Source: Mikania micrantha
Taxonomy: Eukaryota > Streptophyta > Magnoliopsida > Asterales > Asteraceae
Assembly (NCBI GenBank): GCA_009363875.1
Contig: CM018696.1
Location: 88,868,215 to 88,932,214 of the forward strand
Direction: 5' to 3'
Length of the DNA: 64,000 nt
How positions within the stretch are numbered: position 1 is the first letter of the stretch; each line of letters opens with the position of its first letter. Both the position numbers and the translations under genes were made by a program. This document shows positions 37,282 to 48,972 of this stretch, piece after piece. Under the pieces are notes generated by a model that saw only the letters and a program-made list of their open reading frames with translations, was not told the origin of the DNA and ran no database searches.

Positions 37282-40003
37282 TCACCTTCGAACAGGTGAC
37301 CTGCTGCAAAAAGGAGAACAAAAAACACGGTTTGCATCAAATTGTAACAAAAGATAGGTGGGCAAAATAAAAAACAGTTTAAAAACCAAAACCGACAAAC
37401 CGACTTGACCTGATACCCAAAACATTTGGCAAAGCCATTTCCAACCCAAAAACCGATACGTCGGTTGAGGATCGGTTCCAAACTTGATATGTTGATGTGT
37501 TGAAACCAGTTTCAAACAAGTAAAACCCAAACCAAACCAATTTAAAACAGTTTCAAACACAAACCAACCCAATTACTCCTCAAAAACCAGTTTTTATTAA
37601 CCAAAACGAATTCCAAAATAAACTTTGACTTTTGTTGACCCAAGCAGAAACAGTTTGGGCAAAAAAAAATCAATGTGTGCATCTCTATTGCAAAGTTCTC
37701 ATCCAAACAGACGATTCTTTTTTCAATACATCACAAGAAGAAAACTGTTACCTGCGATATCTCCCATAAGCAGGACTCTTCGGCCTGTCATATGACGGCC
37801 CACTGTACCTGTCATACACTGGGCTACGGGCCCTTCCATAATCAGGACTTGGTCTACCTCTCCTATATGGACTTGGTGACCTATAAGGACTATCACCTCG
37901 CCTCCCATAATCTCTTCTAGGACTCATTGAGCGAGACCTTCTCTCACTGTCATCCCTTAGAGCATACTCCACTGATACCACCCTATCCAATATTTTACTG
38001 CAAACAAATAAAAACTATATAGTACTCTTTCAGAGCTTAAATCAAATAGTGACAAAACAATTGAAATGCAAACCTCATGTGTGTACACTCAAGGGCTTTT
38101 GTGGCCTCTTCTTGTGTTTCAAACTGCACAAATGCGAAGTTGCGCCGGATGCGAACATGGAGAACATTTCCATAAGGCTCAAAGTGCTTCTCAATATCAC
38201 GAACCCTTGTGTGAACTGGGTCAAAGTTTATTATGAACAATGTTCTAGTTGGTCTCTGGTTCGCCATTGATTTTGACCCATCACGGTGTCGACCACGCTC
38301 ACCCTGGAACATGTCATCATCAGATCAGAATTCTTTGTTCATACCAATACTACAAGCAACAGTATGTGGCAATTTATATACCAAATGTCATACCCGAGCC
38401 CATTCAACAGACAGCTTGCGCCTATCGTATCCAAAAGAGGAGTTATCAAGAGCATGGATTGCATCTTCAGCATCACGTTCATCTTCAAAGTAAACAAAAG
38501 CATATCCTGCAAGAAGGAAAAATTAAGACACCTAAATAAAACTTGAAACATGTTTATTTTTAAAATTGCACAAGTGGTATGCATCTCAACAAGATTTCTC
38601 TTCCATCACTAACTAAATAAGATTACAAAACCTGCAAATATGTAGCGAGGCCTTGCAAGATCAAGTAAATCATGATGATGGAACAATATAAGATTAAACC
38701 CATTTCTCAAGTGCTAAGTATGCTTCACCATTTAGACAGCATGAGTTCAGAAATAGGAGACATGGCAGGACAGAACATGAGCCCTTTAGGATAAATGATA
38801 GAAGGCATGACATGATACAGATCCCACCATGAAAATCCTTTTTGAAAATGGCATGCAATGATGTATTTGAATAGGAATGATTGATTGAATGAAATGTAGA
38901 AGGATTCCATCTGTGGGTAGAAAGAGAGCAGGTAGAGAGATAGGTTTCCATTCCATTGGAAAACAGAAGTTGAAGAGCCAAGATAAAAGCTATTTTTCCT
39001 TTAGTTGATTGTTCCTGCGTCAAAACAAACACTTAAACCAGGAAGCCTTCCCCAAAGTAATTCAAATTTGGCGGTTCACCCATATTGCCCCCAAGGGGTC
39101 ATGCCTGAATATACACTCTACATAAGTAGATGTACATTAATTTATAAGTGTTTTGATGTCAGTTTTATTCTAATCTACCATTGTAACTAGGCAAATATAC
39201 ATCAAGAATGATCATCTGATCAAATAGAGATTGGGTAATCTAATTAAGAAAGAAAGCAGCAAAACAAAGTGGTTGCTTTTGAAACTTAAAAAACTTGATT
39301 ATATGTTGCCACAACATATAAAAAACAAGCTAGCCTATAAGAAAAGAACGCAAGTTCATTAAACTCTAAAAATTTGAACAGCTACTCCAATCCACAAGTT
39401 CATTAAGAACAAACAAACAAAGAACCTTAGGGGTGCAAGTGTAACCACCATGACCTAAACACAAGAACCTAACAATTACAAAAAAAACATCTGATGTTAA
39501 TTGAAGACAAAGATCACCTAATATGGATCATAAATCTATTCCATTGTTTTAAAAAGCCACATATGAAATTTAATTTCAAAAAACAAAGTTCTTACATCAA
39601 AACATTAGATTAAGATTGATGCTTCTAATTTATATTCTATCCAACAGCCCCTTTCTTTCATGGATAAAGATCCCCAGGACCCTACTCTATCATTGGATAT
39701 TACTTGTTTGTGTGTTCTAACCTACATTCTAAATCCACAAATTCGTTCACAAATACTTTCATATACGAACTTTTAAACTTTCAAGGTCGTTTGAAACGGG
39801 ACCGCTTAAGTAACAATGTATTGTTGTTCAAAGTAACCCTAAAAATAACGATCCTAATGAACGTGACCTAAAGACGCAATTAATTTAAGAAACATACCAG
39901 ATTTCATATCTACACGCTCAACCCTTCCATATCTGCCGAACAGTTTCTCCAGATCTGATTGACGTGTCTCGTACTCGAAATTTCCACAAAAGACCGGCTT
40001 CAT
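37282..40003 (-). CDS. RS31: RS-subfamily serine/arginine-rich splicing factor (RS31-like)
   Basis: Five coding exons (minus): 39898-40003, 38394-38506, 38074-38303, 37752-37997 and 37282-37303. They total 717 nt, 238 aa. It is a nuclear pre-mRNA splicing regulator of the plant-specific RS group. RRM1 has RNP2 VFCGNF (4-9) and RNP1 YAFVYFED (37-44). RRM2 has RNP2 TLFIINF (94-100) and RNP1 RRNFAFVQF (126-134). The tail from about residue 168 is rich in SPRR, SPSPYRRGRPSPDYGR and similar repeats and ends YRSRSPVRR. The last exon has a tandem NAGNAG acceptor (37301-37306), so forms with or without one Ser-Arg step are possible. The intron after coding exon 1 is much the longest (1391 bp). In Arabidopsis RS genes a long intron is the site of regulated alternative splicing, and this is the candidate here. 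The tail is somewhat shorter than in Arabidopsis RS31. Confidence 0.93.
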
Positions 40004-40842
40004 CGTCCCACAAACCGTACAAAAGCTTATCAATGAATCTGTACGAAGTATCAACAAAATAAATACATGTGACTAATGATTGGTTTTAGAACAAACATCA
40101 AGATAAGAATCATTAGCCGCACGAATCTAGGGTTTAAAAAAAGTAACAATTTACCTTCGAAGGTTAGATTGACGAGAGGAAAAAACCTAGAAGCGAAACT
40201 TGAAAAGGGGTTAACGGAAAAGAACAGGGGCTTGGAGTGTTATATACGCAAACCGATTTGATCAAACCGCGTGGCGTAAATCTTGTCCGTTGATCGGGTA
40301 GGTTAAATTGATGGATTTTAAATGGGCTGAAACTGAAATTCAATCAAACAGTGGACTCGCTTTAAAAATTTATGAACCAGATTGTGTGAGACCTTTGATA
40401 ATTTCATGGACCGGTTAATAAACTGTTATGACTTATGTAATTATGTTTTATATCAAATTAGTTTGTTATTTATAAAATATTAATTCTATTTACTTAAGTT
40501 TTAAATTAATAACATAAGCTTAAATATATATATTAAGAAACTTCTTAATTTCAAAAAATAATAATAATAACAAACGAGGTAAACAAAAAAAATGTTTAGA
40601 GATTTATAAATTGTAGTTGTATTTTTATTTTATATTTTTTATGTAATAATATTATTTCAATTATATAATTTATGAAAACATTATAAATGGTATAATTTTT
40701 ATTCGTTAACCGATTTAATACACAAGTCTATAACCCAATTTTGAATAATTACTCTAATATTATTTTTGTTAGGATTTTTGTTTACATGTTATGCATTGAA
40801 GTTGTCAAATATTCAATACTTTATGGGTAACACAAGCTAGTT

Positions 40843-40958
40843 GGGTAGGCGTGTTTCCTTTTATGAGTCATAGGTTCGACACTTCGGGTCTCATATAGTT
40901 TTTTTTATTTATTTTCTTGCACCTCCGTTGTTACATATATGTGTGTACACACATTGAG

Positions 40959-40965
<7 letters not shown>
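40843..40965 (+). mobile_element. Possible degenerate tRNA-derived SINE
   Basis: A-box-like tagttgggtagg and B-box-like ggttcgacac are spaced about as in a tRNA. The sequence is followed by T-rich DNA and ends in an (AAT)n tail. No target duplication was found, so the call is weak. Confidence 0.3.
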
Positions 40966-41021
<56 letters not shown>

Positions 41022-41023
41022 TT
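40961..41023. repeat. (AAT)n microsatellite
   Basis: About 20 uninterrupted AAT units. The open frame through it (poly-Asn) is an artefact of the repeat. Two copies of attacttggttaat follow. Confidence 0.95.
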
Positions 41024-43700
41024 ACTTGGTTAATATTACTTGGGGACAACACCGTCAATTACTTGGTTAATGAAGAGACATTAAAATGTTCTCCTAGAAT
41101 TAAAGGTGGGCAAAAGAGAGAGAAGTCATTGAACTCACTTCAACACCAGTGCTTCTTCATTTATTTCCTCATCAAAGATCTCTTGAGAACCTTGTAAGTA
41201 GGATTAGTTCAATGATCCACGTGTTGTAAGATTCTTGTTTAAAATATAACCTTCTATTCTCATTCTATTACATTATTGGAAACTTTTTCACGTTTATTCT
41301 CATGTTTGTCAAGGCCTAATACTAATCAAATAATATGTTGTTTTTTTCTCTTTTATTTGTTGGCTAACGACTGAAAAATCATTTTTTATAGTAAAATACT
41401 AGGTGTATTTTTGTTTTTTTTTACAATGTTATAATTTGGTTAAAAATTTTTTTGGTAAGCGTAGTACTTTTTTAGTTTTTTTCTCTTTTATTTTTCTTTT
41501 CCTTTGTATTGCTACAATAACTTTTCTTTTATGAGCATGTGTTAGTAAAAAAAACAAAGATTATTACTTTTTTAGTTTCATTTTTCTTTTTGAACTTCTT
41601 TTATTGTTTTAGTTTTATGATTATTGTATTGTACAGTAGGTTCATGTTTCTCGACCTTTTTTTGTTGGCTTGGTTTATGATTTTTTACATTACGCACATA
41701 GTTGGGTTTGTGCACTTTACTCCATACGCCAAATTTTGGATTTAACCACGCCCTTTTTTGTTTTGGTTTTCATATATCTTAAGATTTAACTTATTTAAAC
41801 AAAAAGATCATAGTATGAAATAAAAACAAACAATGACTAAAGTTAGAATACAACCACTTTGAGATCTTCCTAGTGAAAATCTATGAAGAATATCTAGAAA
41901 ATAGTCCACAAGAGCAAAGCATCATTCTCAATAAGTTTATCAGGAACTATAACACTTAATTGAGTGTCAATCATTGCATATTGTAGAGCTAAAACTAATT
42001 TAATTACATAAAACTTAGCTGTTTCAACCAGAACCCATTTTCATATGCAATCAATTTAGACATGTACTATAAAATCAATAATGTCATACTTTGACACATA
42101 AGAACACATTACTGTGAGCATTAGTTTCACCACAAACAACAAATTATAAAATCATAGAATAAGCAATTACCTTAAAACTGTCCTTGCAAACACGTCTTTC
42201 AAGTATTGCATACTTAAGTTACGATAATAAGTAAACAAAAAGCATACGATACTTTCCGGCGATGATGTAACTTGAAATATGAAAAAATTGAAGAGGACAA
42301 CATAGGTCCAAATTTTGAAGTATAAAATCCACAAGCTTAATAGTAATTCAGATTTAGAGTTGTTTGCATCTGAGATTAAACCTATTTTAGATCCAATTAA
42401 TGAATTACATGTTCAATTTCATCAGCTTCATGATGATTGTGATCGAGATTCCGTTTTCCTCATCTTCATTGTTAGCCTCCTGGCCCTCCTCGGATCACAA
42501 AGGCAAGTGTGAGACGCTTTGATTCAATATGGAATCATCTTCAAATAGCAAAGATCTCATCGTCTTCTCTTTTCTTCGAACAACCTCATCTTCATCATCG
42601 GAAAACCATTGAGTAGATGAAATTGAAATGGAAATTTACATATTAGATTGTTCTATATGCTCGTGGAGGAGCGGATGGGAGAAAATGAAATGATACATAA
42701 TAAACCAATTTATCAAACCTAAACACAAGCTGTGGAAAAGAGAGGGAAGTGGGGAGTTATAAAACCGAGTAAAACTTGTAAACTACAAGGAGTGTAGAAG
42801 CTTCTATGGTAACCGATGTAAACCGCCAGACGGCCAGACAGCTAGACATAGTATGCAAAAACCATTAGTCATTTCCACTCAACTGCTGCCGTTTTCAAGT
42901 TTAAATGGCTAGGATTCAATCTGAGAGACTTTACACGCCTCAAAGTAAATCTTATAGCAGTTAGAATCACTAGCGCCAATATATACATAATTTTTATGAA
43001 GTAGCTTGGCCAAACACTCCAAGAAATGGATGGATTGAACATGAAAATCCAAGTTCATAATTTCCCTAAAAATGAAAACAAAGATCTCGGCAACAAAATT
43101 GCATTAACATAAACATACATCCCAGACAAACAGATCGAAGAGAAAAACCATCAGAACAATAGAAAAAAGACAACAAAGAGTAGAAGATAATTTAAGGAAC
43201 CCTAACCTGATTGAAAAAGATGATTTGAGCAAGATGGCAAGTTGATACACAATTGCTGCAGAAATCAAGTAATAATAAACTGCTGAAAATCATTCACAAA
43301 ATGGACAACAAAAGTCCACATAAATTTGTACTTTAATACCCATTTGCTATGTCATATTTTAGTTGGAGTTTGTAAAGAGTTGAAAGACATCCGTATGCAA
43401 CAATTATAAGACAATGAATGTAAATACTTTCATAATCTTAACCTTTATGATTTTAAACCCATCGTCATCCTTCTTATCAGTGCAACTCCATCCCACCACC
43501 CTGTATTTGTATATATTTGATAAAATTACATAATTACAGGCTCTGTGTTTCAAGCTTTTAGAGATGTTTACGATCTCGCTAGCTCACATTGTCATGAAAA
43601 TTACATGCGCCCAATAAAGTTTCCTCAAAGTAACGAGTAATTGGAATGGTTTGAATCAAGATTGTAGGCCTCCTGCTACAGTTCTCCAACATGCCTAATG
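41024..43700. other. Gene-free stretch
   Basis: T-rich sequence at 41340-41760 and mixed sequence at 42300-42860 show no convincing exon. Short open frames (for example 42315-42512, 41539-41745) have no recognisable domain. A transcribed non-coding region cannot be excluded. Confidence 0.4.
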
Positions 43701-43710
43701 AGATCAATAA

Positions 43711-44205
43711 TGCATCCATAGCGTTCAATTTTGGAAGTTATATATGTCACTCTTTGTTCCTCCACAAGCGCATGCAAAAATTGCTCTCACAAATGTTACA
43801 TCCTCTGGTGTCATGCTTCCTCCCTGTGGCATCAAAAAATAAAACCTGCCATCATCAAATATAGGCGCTTGATAGGGTTATTAAGAGAGAAGTTCTACCA
43901 ACATTTGGTGGAAAGTAGAGGACTTGAAGAGCTTAATTAGAATTTTTATGGACAGCCAAACCCATGATCATAGCATTCCTAGGGCATAAGTTCCTCTTCA
44001 ACTTCCTCAAATATGGTAATAGCCATATCCATTCTACCATATCTGGCATACATTTCCACCAATGCATTGCAGACAACTAAAACTTTGAAGTATCAATGTA
44101 TCCTTGCATAGCTTTCAATCCTTTTGCCCACCTCAATGCTCCAATACATCATGACAGGCATTTCATCAAAATGCTTCTTTAGTAAATTAATTTGCAATCA
44201 ATGAC
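43711..44205 (-). pseudogene. PLS-type PPR gene fragment
   Basis: Reading the minus strand gives consecutive PPR-like pieces: LLKKHFDEMPV, GKRIESYARIH, then VCNALVEMYARYGRMDMAIT, then NAMIMGLAVHKNS and finally MTPEDVTFVRAIFACACGG. These match the order 'GK.IHSY / NALVDMYAKCG..DMA / VFDEM / IVGLA.HG / PDDVTFVGVL.AC' of PLS-class repeats. In-frame stops and at least two frame changes separate them. It is a decayed relic lying about 260 bp from the 3' end of the intact P-class PPR gene but from a different subclass, so it is not a simple copy of it. Confidence 0.7.
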
Positions 44206-44465
44206 CTCAATACATTGATCTACATTATCATACGAGATCATCCTACAAAATGAATATATATAAACACATGCATACACACCCACAAGTGAGTCTAACTTTA
44301 AATACTATTATGCTAAAAATGGCAGCAATCTTGTTACCATCAAAGAAAACATGATAGATAGACATCTAAGAGGCAGAATTGACCAATATTGAATCACTAA
44401 CAGTTTCTCTTTTCTTACTAACATTACTACCAAACTTGGCTGCAAGAAGTTGCCAAACATCGGTA

Positions 44466-46010
44466 TCAATCATGTCTACTTATATTCATACCAAGTACTT
44501 TATTCGCTTCCAATACATCTCCTGATTCACAGAGCCCTTTAAGTAATATAGAATAAGTGTTTTTATTTGGCACACACTTTTTATCCAACATCTCCTCTAA
44601 AATCTTAACTCCTTCCTTTGCATTACCAACTTTACAAAACCCTTTAATTAGCATGTTATAAGTAAATGCATTAGGAACACACCCCTTTCCCACCATATCA
44701 TCCCACAACCTACCAGCCTCACACAACTCTCCCATTTCACACATACCATCAATCAGTGTATTATATGTTAAAACACTTGGAATTGAACTTTTTTCAAATT
44801 CATCAAAAAGCTTCCTAGCTTCCCAAATCTTCCCTTTCTTACACAGCCAATGTATAAGTGTACTTGATATAGCATTATCAGGAGTACAATTCTTCCTCAA
44901 AAGCTTTTTCCATAGATCACATGCATCCTCAACTTTCCCTTCTTCACATAGAACATCAATCAATCTACAACAAAGAGCAGCAGTCGGCACATATTTTTTT
45001 TCAAGCATATCATCTAACATATTCAAAGCTTCACCAGTTTTCTTCACTTTACAAAAAGCTTCAATCATAACCCCATAAGTAACATCATTAGGGTCCACTC
45101 TATTATCCTCCATATCATCCATCACTCTCACAGCATCAACCAATCTCCCTTGCTTACAAAACCCGTCCATTAAAATTGTGTATGTTGTGGCATCAGGAGT
45201 CCACCCTCTATCAAGAATCTGATCAAAAATCTTCTTTGCATGCAACATATCTCCTTTGGAAACATAAGCTCCTAATATAGTAGTGTAAGTCACGATGTTT
45301 GGCACCATTCCCATTGCTGGCATCTCATCTAACACCTTAAGTGCACCTTCTATATCACCTTTTTTACAAAGTGCTTTTAAAAGGATGTTACAAGTGAATA
45401 TATTTGGTATAATATTGAATTTTCTTAGACTGTTTTTGAACAAAGCATGCACCAACTCATATTTTCTGTTCTGAATCAAAACATTTAGAAGTGTGTTTAA
45501 AGATCGTACGGATTTTGTGACACCAAAGTCTTCAATCCGCAAGAATATGCGTAACGAATCTTTAGGACGGCTGGCAAGCCCGTAATTACGTAAGACATCA
45601 ATGAAAAGATTTTCCCCACACTTGATGCCTGATTTTTGTAACTTGGAAAGAAGGGTTTCAACCGGTTCAAAGGCTCGAGCACGAGAGAGCTTGTGGATGA
45701 TGGAGTGGTAGGTTTCGTAGTTATGTTCAAATCCAGGGTGGTAGTTACCGGCATGATAAAAGATTTGCAGGGCAAGGTCAAGGTTTTGTTGGCGGGTGAT
45801 GATAGATGCAAGGCGTTTAGGGTAGAGCTTTTGGGGCCATGGTTTGATTGGGGGAGTTACGGTGTAGGATTTGAGAAGTTGGGATTTGGATTCAATGATG
45901 GAAAGATGGTGGTGGGAAGGGTGAGCAACAAAGGGATTCACAGAAGAGTTGGTGGAGTAGTGACGTAGATGATAGATTTTTCTAGCTGCCTTTGAAATTT
46001 GGTAGGCCAT
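44466..46010 (-). CDS. P-class pentatricopeptide repeat protein, probably mitochondrial
   Basis: A single uninterrupted coding exon of 514 aa starts at the ATG at 46010. The upstream in-frame GTG at 46031 was not used. PPR proteins bind organellar RNA in a sequence-specific way and aid processing, stability or translation. The N-terminus (MAYQISKAARKIYHLRHYS) is basic, Ser/Tyr-rich and lacks acidic residues, as expected of a mitochondrial presequence. From about residue 95 to the end are tandem about 35-residue P-type motifs such as PNIFTCNILLKALCKKGDIE, PDATTYTILMDGFCKQGRLV and PNAFTYNMLIKGFCKVGNAK. No E, DYW or SMR extension is present. The closest family I recognise is the At5g16420-like group (not verified). 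A 5'UTR intron is likely (see 46043-47600). The RNA target is unknown. Confidence 0.92.
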   Translation of the reverse strand: MAYQISKAARKIYHLRHYSTNSSVNPFVAHPSHHHLSIIESKSQLLKSYTVTPPIKPWPQKLYPKRLASIITRQQNLDLALQIFYHAGNYHPGFEHNYETYHSIIHKLSRARAFEPVETLLSKLQKSGIKCGENLFIDVLRNYGLASRPKDSLRIFLRIEDFGVTKSVRSLNTLLNVLIQNRKYELVHALFKNSLRKFNIIPNIFTCNILLKALCKKGDIEGALKVLDEMPAMGMVPNIVTYTTILGAYVSKGDMLHAKKIFDQILDRGWTPDATTYTILMDGFCKQGRLVDAVRVMDDMEDNRVDPNDVTYGVMIEAFCKVKKTGEALNMLDDMLEKKYVPTAALCCRLIDVLCEEGKVEDACDLWKKLLRKNCTPDNAISSTLIHWLCKKGKIWEARKLFDEFEKSSIPSVLTYNTLIDGMCEMGELCEAGRLWDDMVGKGCVPNAFTYNMLIKGFCKVGNAKEGVKILEEMLDKKCVPNKNTYSILLKGLCESGDVLEANKVLGMNISRHD

Positions 46011-46041
46011 AACGATCTTCAATGGTTCCACAACTTTAGGG

Positions 46042-47770
46042 CCTGATCACAGAAAGGAAAATGAACTATCTGTTGTATGTCAGAATAACAATAGACTGTA
46101 TATCAATTTATCATGCCATATAGACATTACCGAAAAAGATTAAATTCTGTCCAATACTTGCAGTTATATCAATTTTATTTTGTCAAGTCAGAGGTTTAAA
46201 ATTGTTGCTTGCTCGTTACTGAAAGATAATGATTTCAGACCCTGTACTGAAGTTGATTTGTGTGTGTTAAAGGAATCACTGATTCCGAATCAGATAGTTA
46301 AAGCATCTTCTCGGACAAGCAAGTGATGTTACTGCCTTTAAAGATTTAATTTTCCATTTTATTTTCCATTTTATGTTGTATCTTTCATTGGTTTGATACT
46401 TTGATTTCTATGTTGTAGTTTGTTAGAAACCTTGTTTCTGAATTGGTAATTTGAAGTAATATTAATTCCAGTTATTCTAGAAATTAGTGCACAACATTAG
46501 TTATATATATAATTGCTTATTGCTAAAAACAGTTAAGCATATAAATATTCATGCAGCAGAACAACATAATGCAGTACATTCAGATTTAAACTTTTACATA
46601 TGCAAAACCGTTATCACAGAAATATGCAGAACACAAAGCGGCACATTTGGATTAGGAACTTTATATATATAACAAAAATCTAACTTTGAGAAATAGGATT
46701 TGCATATCTCCAAGCAACCACGCAGATAGAAAAAAAATACTTGCATTGAGTTCAAAAAAAAGCATCTTCACAAAAGCTTACTGAAACAATAAGTGAAATT
46801 TAACATCGAAAGTTAAAACAGTGCAACAACTTCATAAAAAATAAACCATTAGAAAGAAAACAACCTGTTGTTTGAATGGCAGATGATATGCAAATACATC
46901 CCCTCACCATCTTTGACTTCATATTCATGAAGAACCTACACATGACAAAAGTTGTCAAAAAGTATTATCATACAAAAATGCAGAACACAAGATGCAGCAC
47001 GTTCTTGTTAGAAACTTTTACAATAAGTGAAAAAATAGCATCCAAAGCTAAAACAGCACAGCAACTTTATAAAAGACTTTGTGCAAATATATAAATGAAA
47101 TGTCACTTAACATGTAAATTAGTGCATGCAAATAACTGAATCCCAAACAATTAGCTGCACAAAAAATAGATTATGGAATGATGTAATTTGCTTTAAACCT
47201 ACAAATTGTATCCCAAACAAGATGAAGCACTAAACAAATATTTTCTTGATAAATCAAGTCTCGACTATCCTACTTTCTTTAATTAACACACATGTGCTAA
47301 CATGTACATTCTCAGTTCCCCGTTTACAACTTCTGTTATGAAACTATATTTGATTTCTTTTATAAAAGGAATCAAAACATTTTCACAAGTAAAACATTTT
47401 TAGTGAAAAAAGGGTTTCCAAAATCCCATCTTGAATAATACATAATCCATCATGATCTATTTGAAACAAAAATCCATAAAAAACCTAACACATAACATAT
47501 TATGATGAAAATCACTACAAAACATCCATTAAAACAAACATTCTAAATCAAACAATATACCTAAGCAAACAAATTCAGAAATTCTAACTTTTAAACTCAC
47601 TGAATATTCCTGGTCGGCTGGATTTGGAGTGAGGTAGGAGGCTGGACGGCGACGGGAGCATCCGACGGCAACGGTAGTGGAGACGGCGACGGTAGGAACG
47701 ACGGGAGTAATGACGAGCGACGGGTCACGGGAGGTTTTGGGAAATTAGGGTTGGAGGCAGACGTGAGTGA
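46042..47770 (-). promoter_or_regulatory. Probable 5'UTR exon and intron of the PPR gene
   Basis: At about 47601-47770 the minus strand is GC- and pyrimidine-rich (cttctcttctacacg, ccaaccctaatttccc, cgtcgccgtc repeats), unlike the AT-rich DNA around it. It ends at TTCA|GTGAGT (donor 47600). A matching acceptor, TGATCAG, ends at 46043, about 30 nt before the PPR ATG. This implies a non-coding first exon and a 1558-bp leader intron. The intron holds no recognised gene. Confidence 0.55.
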
Positions 47771-47884
47771 GGGAGTCGTGTAGAAGAGAAGCCAGAAAGC
47801 CAGAAAGGAGGAATCGAGGAAACAAAAAAAAAAAAGAAAAAAAAGATTTGAGATTTGAGCGTCCGATTTAGAAGATCGCGTCTA

Positions 47885-48173
47885 TCCGGAGAATTGTCTC
47901 AACTGGTAAAGACTCACCCTCCCAATGTGGAGGTCATGGGTTCAAACCTTGTTGGGAGCAATTTAATGGATATCCAGGTGAAGGAACGAATCAGGGCTTT
48001 AATCCCAGGTTCGAACCTAATGGGGGGCGAGGGTTTACGGATTCCATCCGGTTCCCGCGCATCTGGGGGCACACGTGTCTCAGGTCGGAGATCGAGGAAT
48101 CGATCTTAGCTATCAATCGCCAGGATAACTGAAGGTAGCACGACGAGACAGTTTAACTGCCGTTCAAAAAAAA
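47885..48173 (+). mobile_element. tRNA-derived SINE with perfect 15-bp TSD
   Basis: A 289-bp element is flanked by agaagatcgcgtcta at 47870-47884 and 48174-48188. Near its 5' end are Pol III promoter boxes: A-box-like ttgtctcaactggtaaag and B-box ggttcaaacc (47941-47950). A second B-box-like aggttcgaacct lies at 48008-48019. It ends in an A-run after ccgttc. Intact duplications and promoter boxes suggest a fairly young insertion. Confidence 0.85.
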
Positions 48174-48188
48174 AGAAGATCGCGTCTA

Positions 48189-48972
48189 CTGTCATGTTAG
48201 ACCATCCTTATTCACAATTCAACCCAACCCAATCTTCTAATAAAAAATAATTTCTCTTTCTTTCACCTACATAACCCAACCAAACCCAACTTTTTACTCT
48301 CATTAACAACCCAATATTTGAATATATGGGATCGTTCAACCAGAGATAGAGGCATTAATAACAACGAAGCTCATCTTGTACAGAGTGAATGAAAGGGAGT
48401 TGTCTCCTATCCACATTTCCAATCCTCTTCAATGACCTCCTCTCCTCTCTACCGACCTCCGACAAAAATCTCTCCTCTCTTACGACATCTCTCATCTGCA
48501 TAGTTATTCAGATGTTCAACAAAATAGTCCCAATTGTTCAACGCTTATTGGTTCAATTCAAAGCCTATTAACCATTCAAACATCTTGCTGATTCAACAAT
48601 TAATGATTTAGAGGTTACCAACCAATCACTATTTATTTAGATTATTGCAGGAGATGAGATTGAGACTACATATAACACATGAAATAGTTAAATTGATACA
48701 AACACTATTTTCATTTGTTAATATGAATGCATACTTTATTCATATTACCTCCGTTTTTTATTTATTTAATAGTTTTTGTTCGTCGGATGTCCCGATCCTA
48801 CTCAAGAATATCGATAGTCACCTTGAATCTTTCCATAAAATTTTAAAAATCATTAGTTCGTTGTATCGAATGTTCGAACCATACAAGAGCTTGGATTGGC
48901 ATTATCATGTTGCATATATCAACAAAGGTTCCAGCAAGATATCTAGGTCGTGCAATTCAAACAATAGTTTTT
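48189..48972. other. Gene-free stretch
   Basis: A pyrimidine-rich start (caacccaacccaatc), then mixed sequence. The open frame at 48645-48974 has no recognisable domain. It lies immediately beyond the 3' end of the AAA-ATPase pseudogene. Confidence 0.4.

Noticed and set aside
40958..41197. Poly-Asn protein
   Set aside because: It is only the (AAT)n microsatellite read in one frame, with no domain after it.
46011..46031. GTG at 46031 as start of the PPR protein
   Set aside because: It is a non-ATG codon. The ATG at 46010 starts a good presequence and lies about 30 nt after the predicted leader-intron acceptor.
47855..48109. Open frame of 84 codons
   Set aside because: It lies almost entirely within the SINE and starts in the target duplication.
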